DNA from: Dechloromonas sp. TW-R-39-2
GTDB lineage: Bacteria > Pseudomonadota > Gammaproteobacteria > Burkholderiales > Rhodocyclaceae
Direction of reading: 5' to 3'
Length of the DNA: 64,000 nt
NCBI RefSeq assembly: GCF_016864195.1
Contig: NZ_CP045202.1
Coordinates: 3,007,001-3,071,000, forward strand
Positions 45,351 through 55,072 of this stretch are shown piece after piece. Within the stretch, counting starts at the first letter, position 1. Every line of letters begins with the position of its first letter. Below the pieces are notes generated by a model. That model was given only the letters and a program-made list of their open reading frames with translations. It had not been told where the DNA came from and made no database searches. Position numbers and translations under genes: made by a program.

Positions 45351-46778
45351 TCAGGCGTGGTGAGCGACCGGAACAACCACCGGCACGTCTTGCGTCTTGC
45401 CACCAGCAATCGTCTTGAACATGTTATAGGCCATGATCAGCATGCCGGACAGGAACAGAACGCCACCCAACCAACGGATCGCCCAGAACGGATAGGAACC
45501 CTTGACTGACTCGACGAAGCTGTAAGCCAGCGTACCGTCGGCATTCACTGCGCGCCACATCAGACCCTGCATCACACCGGCAATCCACATCGAAGCGATA
45601 TACAGCACGGTACCGATGGTGGCGATCCAGAAGTGGGTCGTAACCAGCTTGGTGCTATACATTTCCGACTTGCCAAAGAGTTTCGGCAGAAGATAGTAGA
45701 TCGAACCGATCGACACCATGGCAACCCAACCAAGGGCGCCAGAGTGCACATGACCAACAGTCCAGTCGGTGTAGTGCGACAGCGCATTGACGGTCTTGAT
45801 GGACATCATCGGGCCTTCGAAGGTAGACATACCGTAGAAGGACAGCGAAGTGATCAGGAACTTCAGGACGGGGTCGTCGCGCAGCTTATGCCATGCGCCA
45901 GACAGCGTCATGATGCCGTTGATCATGCCACCCCAGGACGGAGCCAGCAGAATCAGCGAAAAGATCATACCGACAGACTGGGTCCAATCCGGCAGTGCGG
46001 TGTAGTGCAGATGGTGAGGACCTGCCCACATGTAGGTGAAGATCAGGGCCCAGAAGTGCACAACAGAAAGGCGATAGGAGTAAACCGGACGACCAGCCTG
46101 CTTCGGCACGAAGTAATACATCATGCCCAGGAAGCCTGCGGTCAGGAAGAAACCTACGGCATTGTGACCGTACCACCACTGGATCATTGCATCCTGAACA
46201 CCGGAGTACACCGAGTAGGACTTGGTCAGCGAAACCGGAACGGCTGCACTGTTAACCAGATGCAGAAGAGCAACGGCGATGATGAAGGCACCAAAGAACC
46301 AGTTGGCCACATAAATGTGGGAAACCGTACGCTTGGCAACTGTTCCGAAGAAAACCAGTGCATATGAAACCCAGACCAGCGTGATCAGGATATCGATCGG
46401 CCATTCGAGTTCAGCATATTCCTTGCCGGAGGTAATACCCAAAGGCAGGGTAATTGCAGCCAGAAGAATAATGACTTGCCAGCCCCAGAACGTAAAGGGA
46501 ACCAGCGGACCGCCCCAAAGGCGGGCGTGACTGGTACGTTGAACACACCAGTAAGAAGTTGCAAAAAGCGCACAGCCACCAAATGCAAAAATAACCGCAT
46601 TGGTGTGCAACGGACGAAGACGCCCGAAGTGTAGCCAAGGGCCGATATTCAGCTCCGGCCACACAAGTTGTGCAGCAATGATGACACCGACAAGCATGCC
46701 GACGATGCCCCAAATGACGGTCATGACAGCAAACTGCCGTACGACCTTATCGTTATATGTGGTTTGCGATCCAGACAT
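45351..46778 (-). CDS. ccoN: cbb3 oxidase catalytic subunit I CcoN
   Basis: CcoN reduces oxygen at a high-spin heme b3-CuB site. From the ATG at 46778 (Shine-Dalgarno AGAGGTGG) the 475-residue protein has 12 TM segments and the heme and copper histidines in [38 protein letters not shown] and [12 protein letters not shown]. An in-frame start at 46829 would add 17 residues lacking family match. It begins the ccoNOQP run and lies behind an FNR/ANR-type box at 46875-46888. It supports micro-oxic respiration. Confidence 0.97.
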   Translation of the reverse strand: MSGSQTTYNDKVVRQFAVMTVIWGIVGMLVGVIIAAQLVWPELNIGPWLHFGRLRPLHTNAVIFAFGGCALFATSYWCVQRTSHARLWGGPLVPFTFWGWQVIILLAAITLPLGITSGKEYAELEWPIDILITLVWVSYALVFFGTVAKRTVSHIYVANWFFGAFIIAVALLHLVNSAAVPVSLTKSYSVYSGVQDAMIQWWYGHNAVGFFLTAGFLGMMYYFVPKQAGRPVYSYRLSVVHFWALIFTYMWAGPHHLHYTALPDWTQSVGMIFSLILLAPSWGGMINGIMTLSGAWHKLRDDPVLKFLITSLSFYGMSTFEGPMMSIKTVNALSHYTDWTVGHVHSGALGWVAMVSIGSIYYLLPKLFGKSEMYSTKLVTTHFWIATIGTVLYIASMWIAGVMQGLMWRAVNADGTLAYSFVESVKGSYPFWAIRWLGGVLFLSGMLIMAYNMFKTIAGGKTQDVPVVVPVAHHA

Positions 46779-46874
46779 GAACCCACCTCTCGTTAATAAA
46801 AAACGGAATGCACACCTCCCTAAACCCAAGGTGGCACTTGAATGCGGATAGTATTCTAGATTAGTGGCGACGTT

Positions 46875-46888
46875 TTGACCTAGATCAA
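46875..46888 (-). promoter_or_regulatory. FNR/ANR-type box upstream of ccoN
   Basis: The palindromic site reads TTGAC-CTAG-ATCAA on the plus strand (its complement is TTGATCTAGGTCAA), one mismatch from TTGAT-N4-ATCAA. It is centred about 103 bases before the ccoN start. A TACTAT -10 candidate at 46848-46853 would put the transcription start about 41 bases from the centre, the usual class II distance. FNR-type activation of ccoNOQP under low oxygen is well known. Confidence 0.75.
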
Positions 46889-46956
46889 CCTACCGACTAT
46901 CTAAGCCGAATTAGTTCCAAGTAATTAGGGAGCACGTCAAATTGGGGATTTGTGGA

Positions 46957-46984
46957 CAAAAAAAGGGTGCGTCGCAACGCACCC
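46957..46984 (-). terminator. Terminator after ccoI-ccoS
   Basis: A perfect 8-bp stem GGGTGCGT / ACGCACCC with a four-base loop (46965-46984) is followed by eight T on the minus strand. It lies 87 bases after the ccoS stop and upstream of the FNR box, so ccoIS and ccoNOQP are separate transcription units. Confidence 0.88.
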
Positions 46985-47070
46985 CAACCCCAACAGAGAA
47001 TGTTCGTGAGGCACTTACCTCACACAGACAGCATAGTGCCAAGAACGCGTCTGACTAACGTTGATTCAGG

Positions 47071-47262
47071 TCAAACATTCTCTGCTTTTTCGGAATCCTT
47101 GGCTTTCGGCTCAGACTTGGGCATTTCATCATCCATCAGAACCCGAAACCCCGGCCCCTCAAGGTCATCGAACTGCCCGCTACGCACCGACCACCAGAAG
47201 GCAAAGGCGATACCGAAGACCAGGATGACCGAAATGGGAATCAACAGATAAATACTTTCCAT
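47071..47262 (-). CDS. ccoS: cbb3 oxidase assembly protein CcoS (FixS)
   Basis: CcoS is a small membrane protein needed for cofactor insertion in cbb3 oxidase. From the ATG at 47262 it has 63 residues: MESIYLLIPISVILVFGIAF forms the TM segment, followed by AFWWSVRSGQFDDLEGPGFR, the CcoS signature, and a charged tail. Its start shares a base with the ccoI stop (TGATG). Confidence 0.95.
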   Translation of the reverse strand: MESIYLLIPISVILVFGIAFAFWWSVRSGQFDDLEGPGFRVLMDDEMPKSEPKAKDSEKAENV

Positions 47263-49700
47263 CAATCATGCTCCTGCTTCTGAATACGCAACGAGTTAAG
47301 AACAACGAGCAGGGAGCTGGCCGACATGCCGATCCCTGCCAACCAAGGCGTTACCCACCCGGCAATCGCCAGTGGCAAAGCGACGAAATTGTAGGCGAAA
47401 GACCACCATAGATTCTGGCGGATGATGCGCAGGGTTTTCTCCGCCCTGAGCAAACCTCTCCGCAAGTGATCCAGGTTTTCCGAAAGCAGGACAAAATCCG
47501 ACTGCGTTCGGGCCAGCTGAGCACCTCCTCCCATGGCAACAGACACCTGGGCTTGAGCCAACACCGGCGCATCGTTGACCCCGTCTCCGACCATTGCGAC
47601 CACCGCCCCCTCCGCTTGAAGAGTAACAACGCATTCATGCTTCCCTTGCGGCGTCACACCCGCACGCACATCATCAATCCCGATCAAGGCCGCAACACGC
47701 CGGGCGACAGAAGGAGCGTCGCCGGTCAGCAAAACAACTTTTTTCCCCGCCTGTTTCAAGGCATCGACCAACGCCTTGGACTCGTCGCGAATTTCATCGC
47801 CGATCCGGAACAAGGCCAGGCAACCTCGCTCATCGCCCAGGACAACCACCGTATCTCCGCTTTCCAGCCAGTTGACCGCAGCATCCGGCAAGACGCCGCC
47901 ACCAAGACCCAAAACATAAGCAGGCCGGCCGATGCGATAGCGCTTGCCAGCCACGAGCGCCTCAACCCCTTGACCTGGCTCGCTAATAACCTGCTCCGCC
48001 GAAAAAGCATCAACGTCTGAAGCCCGGCACAGCGCGACCGCCACAGGATGCTCCGACGAACGCTCAAGTGCTGCTGCAACCTGCAAACAAGCAGCTCGAG
48101 GGAGATCGCTCACGGGCATCACATCAATCAAACGCATTCTTCCTGTTGTCAGCGTCCCGGTTTTGTCAAAAACAAAATGGCTGGCCCGGGCAAGCGTTTC
48201 GATCGCATGGCCACGCGTAACCAGCAAACCGTCCTTGGCCAGGGCCCCGGCTGAAACAGTCAAGGCAATCGGCGTGGCCAGCGAAAGCGCACACGGACAA
48301 GTCACAACCAGCACCGACACGGTGATCCACAACATTTTTGATGGATCGACAAAGTACCAACCAACCGCAACCAGCATCGCCACTAGTAAAAGAACCGCGA
48401 CGAAGTAGCTGGCAACACGGTCGGCCATCTCGACGATTTTCGGCTTTTCGGCAGCCGCTCGCTCCATAAGCTGGATGATTGCGGACAGCCGCGTCGTCTC
48501 GCCGACCTGTTCGACGCGCACGATCAACGGACTTTCTGCATTCACCGAGCCACCGGTCACAGGATCTCCCGGCATTTTGGGCACCGGCTTGCTCTCACCG
48601 GTTAACAAGGCTTCACTGGTACAACTGACACCTTCAACGACCCGCCCGTCGGCCGGAATAGTGTCACCAGCCCGAACCAGAATGTGATCGCCCGGCACAA
48701 GATCGGCGACGATTTTCTGCTCAGGCGTACGGTCGACCGGGAAATTCGGGAGTTTTTGTGCAAAAGCCGGCAATAGCTTGGCCAGCGCCTCCGTCACGCT
48801 CAAGGCTTTCTGGCGAGCGGTCATTTCCAGGAAACGGCCGCCCAGCAAGAAAAAGACAAACATGGTGACCGAGTCGAAATAAACCTCGCCGGACTGGGTC
48901 ACCGTCGCCCAGAGGCTGGCAACAAATGCCGCGCCAACCCCCAGCGCGACAGGCACGTCCATCCCAACACGACGCAACATCAAATCGCGCCAGGCATGCC
49001 GAAAGAACGGGGCTGATGAGTAAAAAATCACCGGCAAGGTCAGCACCAGACTGGCCCAGCGCATCAGGCTTTCGGCATCAGCGGTCATTTCGCCATCTGC
49101 GATATACACCGGAAAGGCATACATCATGACCTGCATCATGCCAAACCCGGCCACCCACAAGCGCCAGAGGGCGTCACGCCGCTCCTCACGGGATATCTCT
49201 TCATTTTTGGCAGCATCGTAGGGATAGGCTCGATAGCCGATCGCCGCAATCGCACCAAGAATGTCGGATAGCCGGACCCGCGAATCATCCCAACGAACCC
49301 GCGCGCGCCGGGTGGCATAGTTGATATCAACCGCCGTCACCCCCGGCAAGCGCCCGACATGCTGCTCATTGAGCCAGATGCAGGCGGCGCAGGTGATCCC
49401 TTCAAGCAGCAGGGAAGCCTCGCGTTCGGTTTCCCCCAGGGCCTTGACGAAGCTTTTCTGGAAGTCGGCATGATCAAATAGCGCCAGCTGATCAAGAATC
49501 CCCGGCAAAGCTTCACGCTGGGACTCCGGCATGGCATCGCGACTGCGGTAATAGTCCGTCAATCCGTTATCGACAATCGACTGAGCCACAGCCTGGCAGC
49601 CATAGCAACACATCGGACGAGGCTGGTCGGCAATCGTGACCGGCAGGTTTACATCGCCCGGGACAGGTTGACCGCAGTGATAACAAGAAGCTTGGGACAT
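47262..49700 (-). CDS. ccoI: Copper-exporting P1B ATPase CcoI (FixI)
   Basis: CcoI moves copper towards cbb3 maturation. The 812-residue protein has an N-terminal Cys-rich region (CYHCG, then CCYGC at 31-35), a heavy-metal domain with CAAC at 104-107, eight TM segments, the TM6 motif VTCPCALSLATP, the phosphorylation site DKTGTLTTG and ATP-binding MVGDGVNDAPVLAQAQVSVA. The N-terminal Cys motif is typical of CcoI, which supports the ATG at 49700. That ATG lacks any Shine-Dalgarno: a hairpin with a T tract lies directly before it. Confidence 0.95.
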   Translation of the reverse strand: MSQASCYHCGQPVPGDVNLPVTIADQPRPMCCYGCQAVAQSIVDNGLTDYYRSRDAMPESQREALPGILDQLALFDHADFQKSFVKALGETEREASLLLEGITCAACIWLNEQHVGRLPGVTAVDINYATRRARVRWDDSRVRLSDILGAIAAIGYRAYPYDAAKNEEISREERRDALWRLWVAGFGMMQVMMYAFPVYIADGEMTADAESLMRWASLVLTLPVIFYSSAPFFRHAWRDLMLRRVGMDVPVALGVGAAFVASLWATVTQSGEVYFDSVTMFVFFLLGGRFLEMTARQKALSVTEALAKLLPAFAQKLPNFPVDRTPEQKIVADLVPGDHILVRAGDTIPADGRVVEGVSCTSEALLTGESKPVPKMPGDPVTGGSVNAESPLIVRVEQVGETTRLSAIIQLMERAAAEKPKIVEMADRVASYFVAVLLLVAMLVAVGWYFVDPSKMLWITVSVLVVTCPCALSLATPIALTVSAGALAKDGLLVTRGHAIETLARASHFVFDKTGTLTTGRMRLIDVMPVSDLPRAACLQVAAALERSSEHPVAVALCRASDVDAFSAEQVISEPGQGVEALVAGKRYRIGRPAYVLGLGGGVLPDAAVNWLESGDTVVVLGDERGCLALFRIGDEIRDESKALVDALKQAGKKVVLLTGDAPSVARRVAALIGIDDVRAGVTPQGKHECVVTLQAEGAVVAMVGDGVNDAPVLAQAQVSVAMGGGAQLARTQSDFVLLSENLDHLRRGLLRAEKTLRIIRQNLWWSFAYNFVALPLAIAGWVTPWLAGIGMSASSLLVVLNSLRIQKQEHD

Positions 49701-49704
49701 GCAA

Positions 49705-49728
49705 TAAAAAAGGCACCGAAGTGCCTTT
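49705..49728 (-). terminator. Terminator hairpin between the short-chain dehydrogenase and ccoI
   Basis: GGCAC / GTGCC with a four-base loop (TTCG on the minus strand), extended by A-T pairs, is followed by TTTTTTAT on the minus strand. Its T tract ends only a few bases from the ccoI ATG at 49700. It closes the dehydrogenase transcript but also sits in the leader of ccoI. Confidence 0.8.
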
Positions 49729-49757
49729 GGGGGTCGATGGCGGAGCCAAAGTATAGT

Positions 49758-50525
49758 TTATTTGGTCCCCATCCGGATGGCACCGTCGAGACGAATGACC
49801 TCTCCGTTCAGATAGGAATTCTCAGCGATATGCTTGACCAGATTGGCATATTCGGCAGGCTTGCCCATGCGCGAAGGGAACGGAACCATCTTGCCGAGGG
49901 AGTCCTGAACCTCTTGCGGCATACCAAGCAGCATCGGGGTTTCCATGATCCCCGGTGCAATAGTCATGACACGAATGCCGCTGCGCGACAACTCACGGGC
50001 AACAGGCAGGGTCAAGGCAACAATGCCGCCCTTCGACGCAGCATAGGCTGCCTGCCCAAGCTGACCTTCGTAAGCAGCCACGGATGCGGTATTAACAATC
50101 ACGCCGCGCTCACCGCCTGCATCGGGCTCACCTTTCATCATGGCATCGGCGGCCAGACGAATCATGTTAAAAGTACCAACCAGATTGATGTTGATCACCT
50201 TGGCAAAGCTTTCGAGCTTGTGCGGGCCTTCCTTGCCAACCACTTTTTCAGCCGGAGCAACCCCCGCGCAATTGACCAGACCGTGCAAACCGCCAAATGC
50301 AGAAATTGCCGTCTGAATCGCGTTGACCGCAGAAGCCTCATTCGCCACATCGGTTTCAACAAATCGAGCACCAGCGCCAAGCTCTGCGGCCAGTTTTTCA
50401 CCTGCATCACGATTCAGGTCCGCCAGGACAACTTTTGCACCCGCTTCGCTCAGCGTGCGTGCAGTCGCAGCGCCCAGACCAGAACCAGCCCCAGTCACCA
50501 GAAATACTTTATCTTTGATTTGCAT
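49758..50525 (-). CDS. Short-chain dehydrogenase, 3-hydroxyacyl-CoA dehydrogenase type
   Basis: The 255-residue protein (ATG at 50525, AAAGGAGA upstream) is a classical Rossmann-fold SDR: the NAD motif [10 protein letters not shown] (about 10-19), DLN at the end of beta 2 suggesting NAD preference, NCAGVAPAE, and the catalytic Ser/Tyr/Lys in [20 protein letters not shown] and KGG. It resembles the type II 3-hydroxyacyl-CoA dehydrogenase (HSD10-like) group that acts in fatty acid or branched amino acid oxidation. The substrate is inferred from similarity only. It stands alone and ends at its own terminator. Confidence 0.88.
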   Translation of the reverse strand: MQIKDKVFLVTGAGSGLGAATARTLSEAGAKVVLADLNRDAGEKLAAELGAGARFVETDVANEASAVNAIQTAISAFGGLHGLVNCAGVAPAEKVVGKEGPHKLESFAKVININLVGTFNMIRLAADAMMKGEPDAGGERGVIVNTASVAAYEGQLGQAAYAASKGGIVALTLPVARELSRSGIRVMTIAPGIMETPMLLGMPQEVQDSLGKMVPFPSRMGKPAEYANLVKHIAENSYLNGEVIRLDGAIRMGTK

Positions 50526-50735
50526 TGCCGCTCTCTCCTTTAAAAACAACGAACATCGGCACCTTCTCCAGACGGTACCGTATGGAACAACGCATCATAT
50601 TACAACGGCCTGAGAGGAAGACAGAAGCCCCCAGCCACAGAATCAAACCAGGCCCCTCACTCAAACCACGAAGGAATGATCTATGATGATCAAAAATTGA
50701 TCCATCATCCCTTTCTCTGAAAACCTGCGCAGGCA

Positions 50736-51710
50736 ATGCTTGACCCTAACAAATCGACCGTACTCATCGTCGATCCATCCGCCAGCAACCGATCACTGAT
50801 CAGCGAATGCCTGGCCCAATTACCTGACGTACAAACGGTCGTTGCGGCAAACGGGGCACAGGCACTCAATCAGTTCTGCAAGCACCACCCCAGCCTGGTG
50901 CTGATGGATATCGCTCTGCACGACACCGACGGCCTATCCATCGCCAAAAGCATGCGATCCTGGGAGCGCTCGGCAGAACAACCGGGCGTCATGCCCTGGA
51001 CGCCCATTGTTTTCCTGTCGACGGTCATGGACGAAGACATCCTGGCCGAGGGCATCATGGCCGGCGGTGATGATTTTTTGTACAAACCCGTTTCAGAAGT
51101 CGTTCTGCTCGCCAAAGTCCGCGCCTTGTTGCGCATTGTTTGCATGCAGAAAGAAATTCACGAAGCGCATCGCCAGATCAAGGCTCTTTCCCTGCTTGAC
51201 GGACTGACCAACATCCCCAATCGCCGGCATTTTGACGAAACACTGCGCACAGAGTGGCGGCGCTGCTCACGCCTAAAAGCACCGTTGAGCATCGTCATCG
51301 GCGACGTTGATTTTTTCAAACAATTCAATGATATATACGGCCACCAAGCAGGTGACGAATGCCTGAAAGCGGTTGCCGGCGCACTCAACGAATCGCTGTT
51401 TCGTGTCGAAGATATTGTGGCGCGCTACGGCGGCGAAGAATTTGCTGCCATCCTGCCCGGCACCGATGCCATCGGAGCGCAAGCCGTTGCAGAGCGCATG
51501 CGTAGCTCCGCACGAGAATTGTGCATTCCACACCAAGGAGGCGTGGGAGGCCTGATTTCCTGCAGCTTTGGCGTCGCCAGCATGGTCCCATCCTGCGAAA
51601 CCCCTGCCCCCCTACTACTACAGGCCGCCGATGAGTCCCTGTACGCCGCCAAACGCAATGGCCGGAACCAGATTCGCAGCCTGGATCAAGGGGCGCAAAA
51701 AACAGGATAA
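50736..51710 (+). CDS. Response regulator with diguanylate cyclase domain (REC-GGDEF)
   Basis: The 324-residue protein joins a receiver domain (about 5-135) to a GGDEF domain (about 160-315). The active site is RYGGEEF, with an RVED inhibitory (I-site) motif five residues before it, so active c-di-GMP synthesis with product inhibition is likely. In the receiver the first acidic cluster reads LIVDPSASN, with proline in place of one usual aspartate; the acceptor LMDIALHD is kept. No sensor kinase is adjacent. The ATG at 50736 opens the frame. Confidence 0.9.
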   Translation: MLDPNKSTVLIVDPSASNRSLISECLAQLPDVQTVVAANGAQALNQFCKHHPSLVLMDIALHDTDGLSIAKSMRSWERSAEQPGVMPWTPIVFLSTVMDEDILAEGIMAGGDDFLYKPVSEVVLLAKVRALLRIVCMQKEIHEAHRQIKALSLLDGLTNIPNRRHFDETLRTEWRRCSRLKAPLSIVIGDVDFFKQFNDIYGHQAGDECLKAVAGALNESLFRVEDIVARYGGEEFAAILPGTDAIGAQAVAERMRSSARELCIPHQGGVGGLISCSFGVASMVPSCETPAPLLLQAADESLYAAKRNGRNQIRSLDQGAQKTG

Positions 51711-51736
51711 AAAAAGGGCTGCGAAAACGCAGCCCT
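51709..51736 (-). terminator. Terminator after tRNA-Thr
   Basis: A 9-bp perfect stem AGGGCTGCG / CGCAGCCCT with loop AAAA (51715-51736) is followed by T6 on the minus strand. It lies ten bases beyond the tRNA 3' end, and directly after the stop codon of the plus-strand GGDEF gene, so it may act in both directions. Confidence 0.85.
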
Positions 51737-51745
51737 TGGTATTTC

Positions 51746-51821
51746 TGGTGCCGGAGATAGGAGTCGAACCTACGACCTTCGCATTACGAATGCGCTGCTC
51801 TACCAACTGAGCTACACCGGC
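51746..51821 (-). tRNA. tRNA-Thr (anticodon CGT)
   Basis: The 76-nt minus-strand sequence folds as a tRNA: acceptor GCCGGTG / TACCGGC-type pairing with encoded CCA end, D arm GCTC / GAGC, anticodon loop TTCGTAA with CGT at positions 34-36, and T arm with GGTTCGACTCC. The anticodon reads ACG (threonine). The sequence from D arm to T arm is the same style as the enterobacterial tRNA-Thr(CGT). Position 27-43 is a mismatch (G-A). Confidence 0.95.
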
Positions 51822-51934
51822 ACACTGCTTGTCACGAAGCAGAAATCTTTGTTTTATAAAGCTTCTGAAGTTCGCGCCGAAGCACAGCGTAGAATTATAG
51901 CTTTCTATCCGCCTTTCAGGCAACGCCCCTCTCA

Positions 51935-53485
51935 ATGAATCTGCTTCGAGCGCTGGCCACTGTCAGTGGAATGACCCTTCTTTCTCGCGTTCTCGGCTTT
52001 GTTCGCGATTTCGTAATTGCGCGTGCGTTTGGCGCCGGCCTGGCTACGGATGCATTTTTTGTCGCATTCAAACTCCCCAATCTACTTCGCAGAATGTTTG
52101 CCGAGGGGGCTTTCTCACAAGCATTCGTCCCCATCCTTGGCGAATATCGCAACAAACAGGGAGAAATAGAAACCAAGGCACTGGTCGACCATGTGGCCAG
52201 CCTGCTTGCCATGGCCTTGTTTGCCATCACCGCCATCGGCATCGCAACAGCACCTTTGCTGGTTTGGTTATCGGCACCGGGGTTTTCTGCCGATGCAGGT
52301 AAGTTCGAACTCACCGTAACACTCACCCGCATTACTTTCCCTTATATTTTCTTCATGTCGCTGGTGGCTCTTGCCGGAGGCATTCTCAATACGTGGAGCC
52401 GGTTTGCACTTCCTGCATTCACACCGGTGCTGCTCAATATTGCCTTCATCGGCATGGCGTTGTTCGCTGCCCCATATTTTGATCCACCCGTACTGGCACT
52501 GGCCTGGGCTGTATTTCTGGGCGGATTGCTGCAGCTTGCCATCCAGATTCCTGCCCTGAAAAAAATTGCCATGCTGCCTCGACCATCACTTAACTGGCAG
52601 GCAGCCTGGAAAAACCAGGGGGTTCGGCGCGTACTCATGCTAATGGCACCTGCCCTGATCGGCGTCTCGGTGTCTCAAATCAGCCTGCTGATCAACACCA
52701 TCTTTGCTTCTTTCCTGGCAACTGGCAGCGTCTCATGGTTGTATTACGCTGACCGACTGATGGAGTTCCCATCTGGGATGCTGGGCGCAGCCCTGGGCAC
52801 CATCCTGCTACCATCCTTGTCGCGCTACCACGCCAGCGCCAATCACGAAGAATACTCAAAGCTGCTTGACTGGGGGCTGCGCCTGACGCTGCTCCTCGCA
52901 GCACCAGCCGCCCTGGCTCTTGCCATTCTGGCGGTACCGCTCATCAGCACACTTTTTTTCCACGGCGCATTTTCTGTGGTGGACGTCCTGCACACCCGGG
53001 AAGCACTCGTTGCTTATGCTATCGGCCTGACGGGGCTGATCTTGGTCAAAGTGCTGGCCCCCGGATTTTATGCCCGGCAAAACGTCAGAACCCCGGTTCG
53101 CATTGCACTGATCTCCTTATTCGCGACACAAGCCATGAACCTGGCATTCATCGGCTGGTTGCAACATGCCGGACTGGCACTGTCGATCGGACTGGCGGCC
53201 TGTCTGAATGCAGCAATGCTCTACCGAGGCTTGCGCAAGCAAGAAATCTTTGCACCACAACCCGGCTGGGCAAAATTCATCACCAAACTAGTCCTGGCCA
53301 TGCTCACCATGGGTGCGACACTTTGGTTTTCCATGGGGACAGAAACAAGCTGGCTGGAAAACTCGATGGTCGAACGCCTGGCTCGCCTTGCCTGGATCAT
53401 CCCGCTTGGCGCAGGCAGTTATTTCGCTACACTATGGATTCTCGGCTTCCGCCTTGGCGACTTCAAACGTCGGGCGGCTGAATAA
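51935..53485 (+). CDS. murJ: Lipid II flippase MurJ (MviN)
   Basis: MurJ flips lipid II across the inner membrane for peptidoglycan synthesis. The 516-residue protein has about 14 TM segments, starting [25 protein letters not shown], split for length, with the motif [20 protein letters not shown] and [12 protein letters not shown] in the first third, typical of MurJ. It lies 113 bases from the divergent tRNA and 15 bases before the PEBP gene. Confidence 0.96.
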   Translation: MNLLRALATVSGMTLLSRVLGFVRDFVIARAFGAGLATDAFFVAFKLPNLLRRMFAEGAFSQAFVPILGEYRNKQGEIETKALVDHVASLLAMALFAITAIGIATAPLLVWLSAPGFSADAGKFELTVTLTRITFPYIFFMSLVALAGGILNTWSRFALPAFTPVLLNIAFIGMALFAAPYFDPPVLALAWAVFLGGLLQLAIQIPALKKIAMLPRPSLNWQAAWKNQGVRRVLMLMAPALIGVSVSQISLLINTIFASFLATGSVSWLYYADRLMEFPSGMLGAALGTILLPSLSRYHASANHEEYSKLLDWGLRLTLLLAAPAALALAILAVPLISTLFFHGAFSVVDVLHTREALVAYAIGLTGLILVKVLAPGFYARQNVRTPVRIALISLFATQAMNLAFIGWLQHAGLALSIGLAACLNAAMLYRGLRKQEIFAPQPGWAKFITKLVLAMLTMGATLWFSMGTETSWLENSMVERLARLAWIIPLGAGSYFATLWILGFRLGDFKRRAAE

Positions 53486-53500
53486 CTAGGAGTAGCCTCA

Positions 53501-54124
53501 ATGAAACTGACCTGCACCGCATTTACCGATGGGCAACGGATTCCGGGCGATTTTTCCTTTTGCATCCCCGACCCGGCGCACCACGTTTGCCTCGGTAAAA
53601 ACCTGAATCCGCCATTGGCTTGGGATGACGTTCCTGAGGGTACCCAATCTTTCGTACTGATCTGCCATGACCCGGACGTCCCCAGCAAGGGCGATGATGT
53701 CAATCAGGAAGGCAGAACCGTTCCCGCCAGCTTGCCGCGAGTCGATTTTTTCCATTGGGTTTTGATCGACCTGCCTGCCGCGGTCAACGCCATTTCCCAG
53801 GGTGAATTCAGCAATACCGTTTCACCACGCGGCAAACCCGGCCCTCAAGCCGCCCATGGTACACGCCAGGGGATCAACAATTACACGGACTGGTTTGCTG
53901 GCGACAACGACATGCGCGGCGACTACTACGGCTACGATGGCCCATGCCCGCCATGGAACGACGAAATCATCCACCGCTACATTTTTACGCTGTACGCACT
54001 TGATGTCGCGCACCTGCCGATTGAAGGCCGGTTTGGCGGGCCGGAAGTACGACAAGCAATCCAGGGGCATATCCTGGCCGAAGCAAGCCTGACCGGCACA
54101 TACACACTCAATCCGAAACTCTGA
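53501..54124 (+). CDS. PEBP / YbhB-type protein (Raf kinase inhibitor-like)
   Basis: The 207-residue product has the PEBP fold blocks: LNPPLAWDDVPEGTQSFVLI, CHDPDVPS (the DPD ligand-pocket motif), FHWVLIDLPA and YYGYDGPCPPWNDEIIHRYI with the pocket histidine. It has no signal peptide. The bacterial role of this family is poorly known. The fusion-free protein follows murJ after 15 bases. Confidence 0.87.
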   Translation: MKLTCTAFTDGQRIPGDFSFCIPDPAHHVCLGKNLNPPLAWDDVPEGTQSFVLICHDPDVPSKGDDVNQEGRTVPASLPRVDFFHWVLIDLPAAVNAISQGEFSNTVSPRGKPGPQAAHGTRQGINNYTDWFAGDNDMRGDYYGYDGPCPPWNDEIIHRYIFTLYALDVAHLPIEGRFGGPEVRQAIQGHILAEASLTGTYTLNPKL

Positions 54125-54136
54125 GAAACTCTGATC

Positions 54137-54164
54137 AAAAAAGGCCATTTTCATGGCCTTTTTA
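54137..54164. terminator. Bidirectional terminator
   Basis: Perfect 11-bp arms (AAAAAGGCCAT / ATGGCCTTTTT, loop of four) carry A and T runs at the two ends, so it works as a terminator on either strand. It lies between the convergent PEBP gene and the solute-binding protein gene. Confidence 0.9.
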
Positions 54165-54175
54165 CTGCTTTTCAC

Positions 54176-55072
54176 TCAGTTGACCGGCGTATCGCTCGGC
54201 GTCAGGATCGCCGCCTTGAGCGCCTGCGACATCGGCAAATCAAGTGACACACTTTCAGAAGGAAGCGGCGACATGAACCATTTGTCGTAAATGGCCGTCA
54301 TTTCGCCACGCTTCATCAAACCGATCAGAGTTTCATCGACGAGCGCCTTGAATGAAGCGTCGCCCAACGGGAACATCAGTGCCAGCGGCTCCGTTGCCAA
54401 AACCACATCAAGCAAACGAAACTCGGCCTTGCCCGCACGCAAAATCGAAAGCGTAGCATCTTCTGCCGCAATCCCGTCCGTCCTGCCCTCGCGCAATAAA
54501 GTCATCGCGTCTGCCGGCGAATTGGCCAGTTGATGCTGCATCGAGATATTTTTTTCCAGCGCCATACGCTTCAACTGACGCTCGCTCCCGCCTGAGACCG
54601 TCACGATTCGCTTCCCTGCCAAATCCGCCGGCATCGCCAGGCCGCTATCCGATCGAACCAGAATTTTCACATCACTGACATAGAGCGTCACCGACAAGGC
54701 AACCTGCTTCTGGCGAGCCACCGTATTCGCGGCACCTCCGCAATCAAGATCAACCACATTATTCTTGATTAACATCGGGCGAGCATTGTCACTCACGACC
54801 ACGGGAACAACCTCAAGTGGCTTGCCCACTCTGGCTTCCAGAGCCTTGACGACATGCAGGCAGATATCCCACACATAGCCTGTTGGCTGAGTGCCACCAG
54901 GCAGGACATAGGTGAATGGGGGCATCGCCTCGCGATAGCCGAGATAAACCCGGCCTTGCGCAGATATTTTGCCCAGCGTCGGCCCAAAAGCATCCTGAGC
55001 GCCAGCACTCAGTGCAAAAAATACGCCAACGACAAAAAACAGTCGAAGAATCAGGGGGTGAAAATACCTCAC
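54176..55072 (-). CDS. Periplasmic amino-acid-type solute-binding protein
   Basis: The 298-residue protein has a signal sequence (PLILRLFFVVGVFFALSAGA, cut near AGAQ) and a type 3 solute-binding fold: GRVYLGYREAMPPFTYVLPG, VVDLDCGGAANT, and LAGKRIVTVSGGSERQLKRM. It resembles glutamate/aspartate binders. The GTG at 55072 overlaps the upstream TolC stop (GTGA); an in-frame GTG at 55087 is the alternative. No permease or ATPase genes are adjacent, so it may be a stand-alone binding or signalling protein. Its coupling to a TolC-type gene is odd. Confidence 0.82.
   Translation of the reverse strand: MRYFHPLILRLFFVVGVFFALSAGAQDAFGPTLGKISAQGRVYLGYREAMPPFTYVLPGGTQPTGYVWDICLHVVKALEARVGKPLEVVPVVVSDNARPMLIKNNVVDLDCGGAANTVARQKQVALSVTLYVSDVKILVRSDSGLAMPADLAGKRIVTVSGGSERQLKRMALEKNISMQHQLANSPADAMTLLREGRTDGIAAEDATLSILRAGKAEFRLLDVVLATEPLALMFPLGDASFKALVDETLIGLMKRGEMTAIYDKWFMSPLPSESVSLDLPMSQALKAAILTPSDTPVN

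Noticed and set aside
47061..47074. Second FNR-type box at the end of ccoS
   Set aside because: It matches well (one mismatch) but overlaps the ccoS stop and is far from any gene start, so I did not annotate it as a working site.
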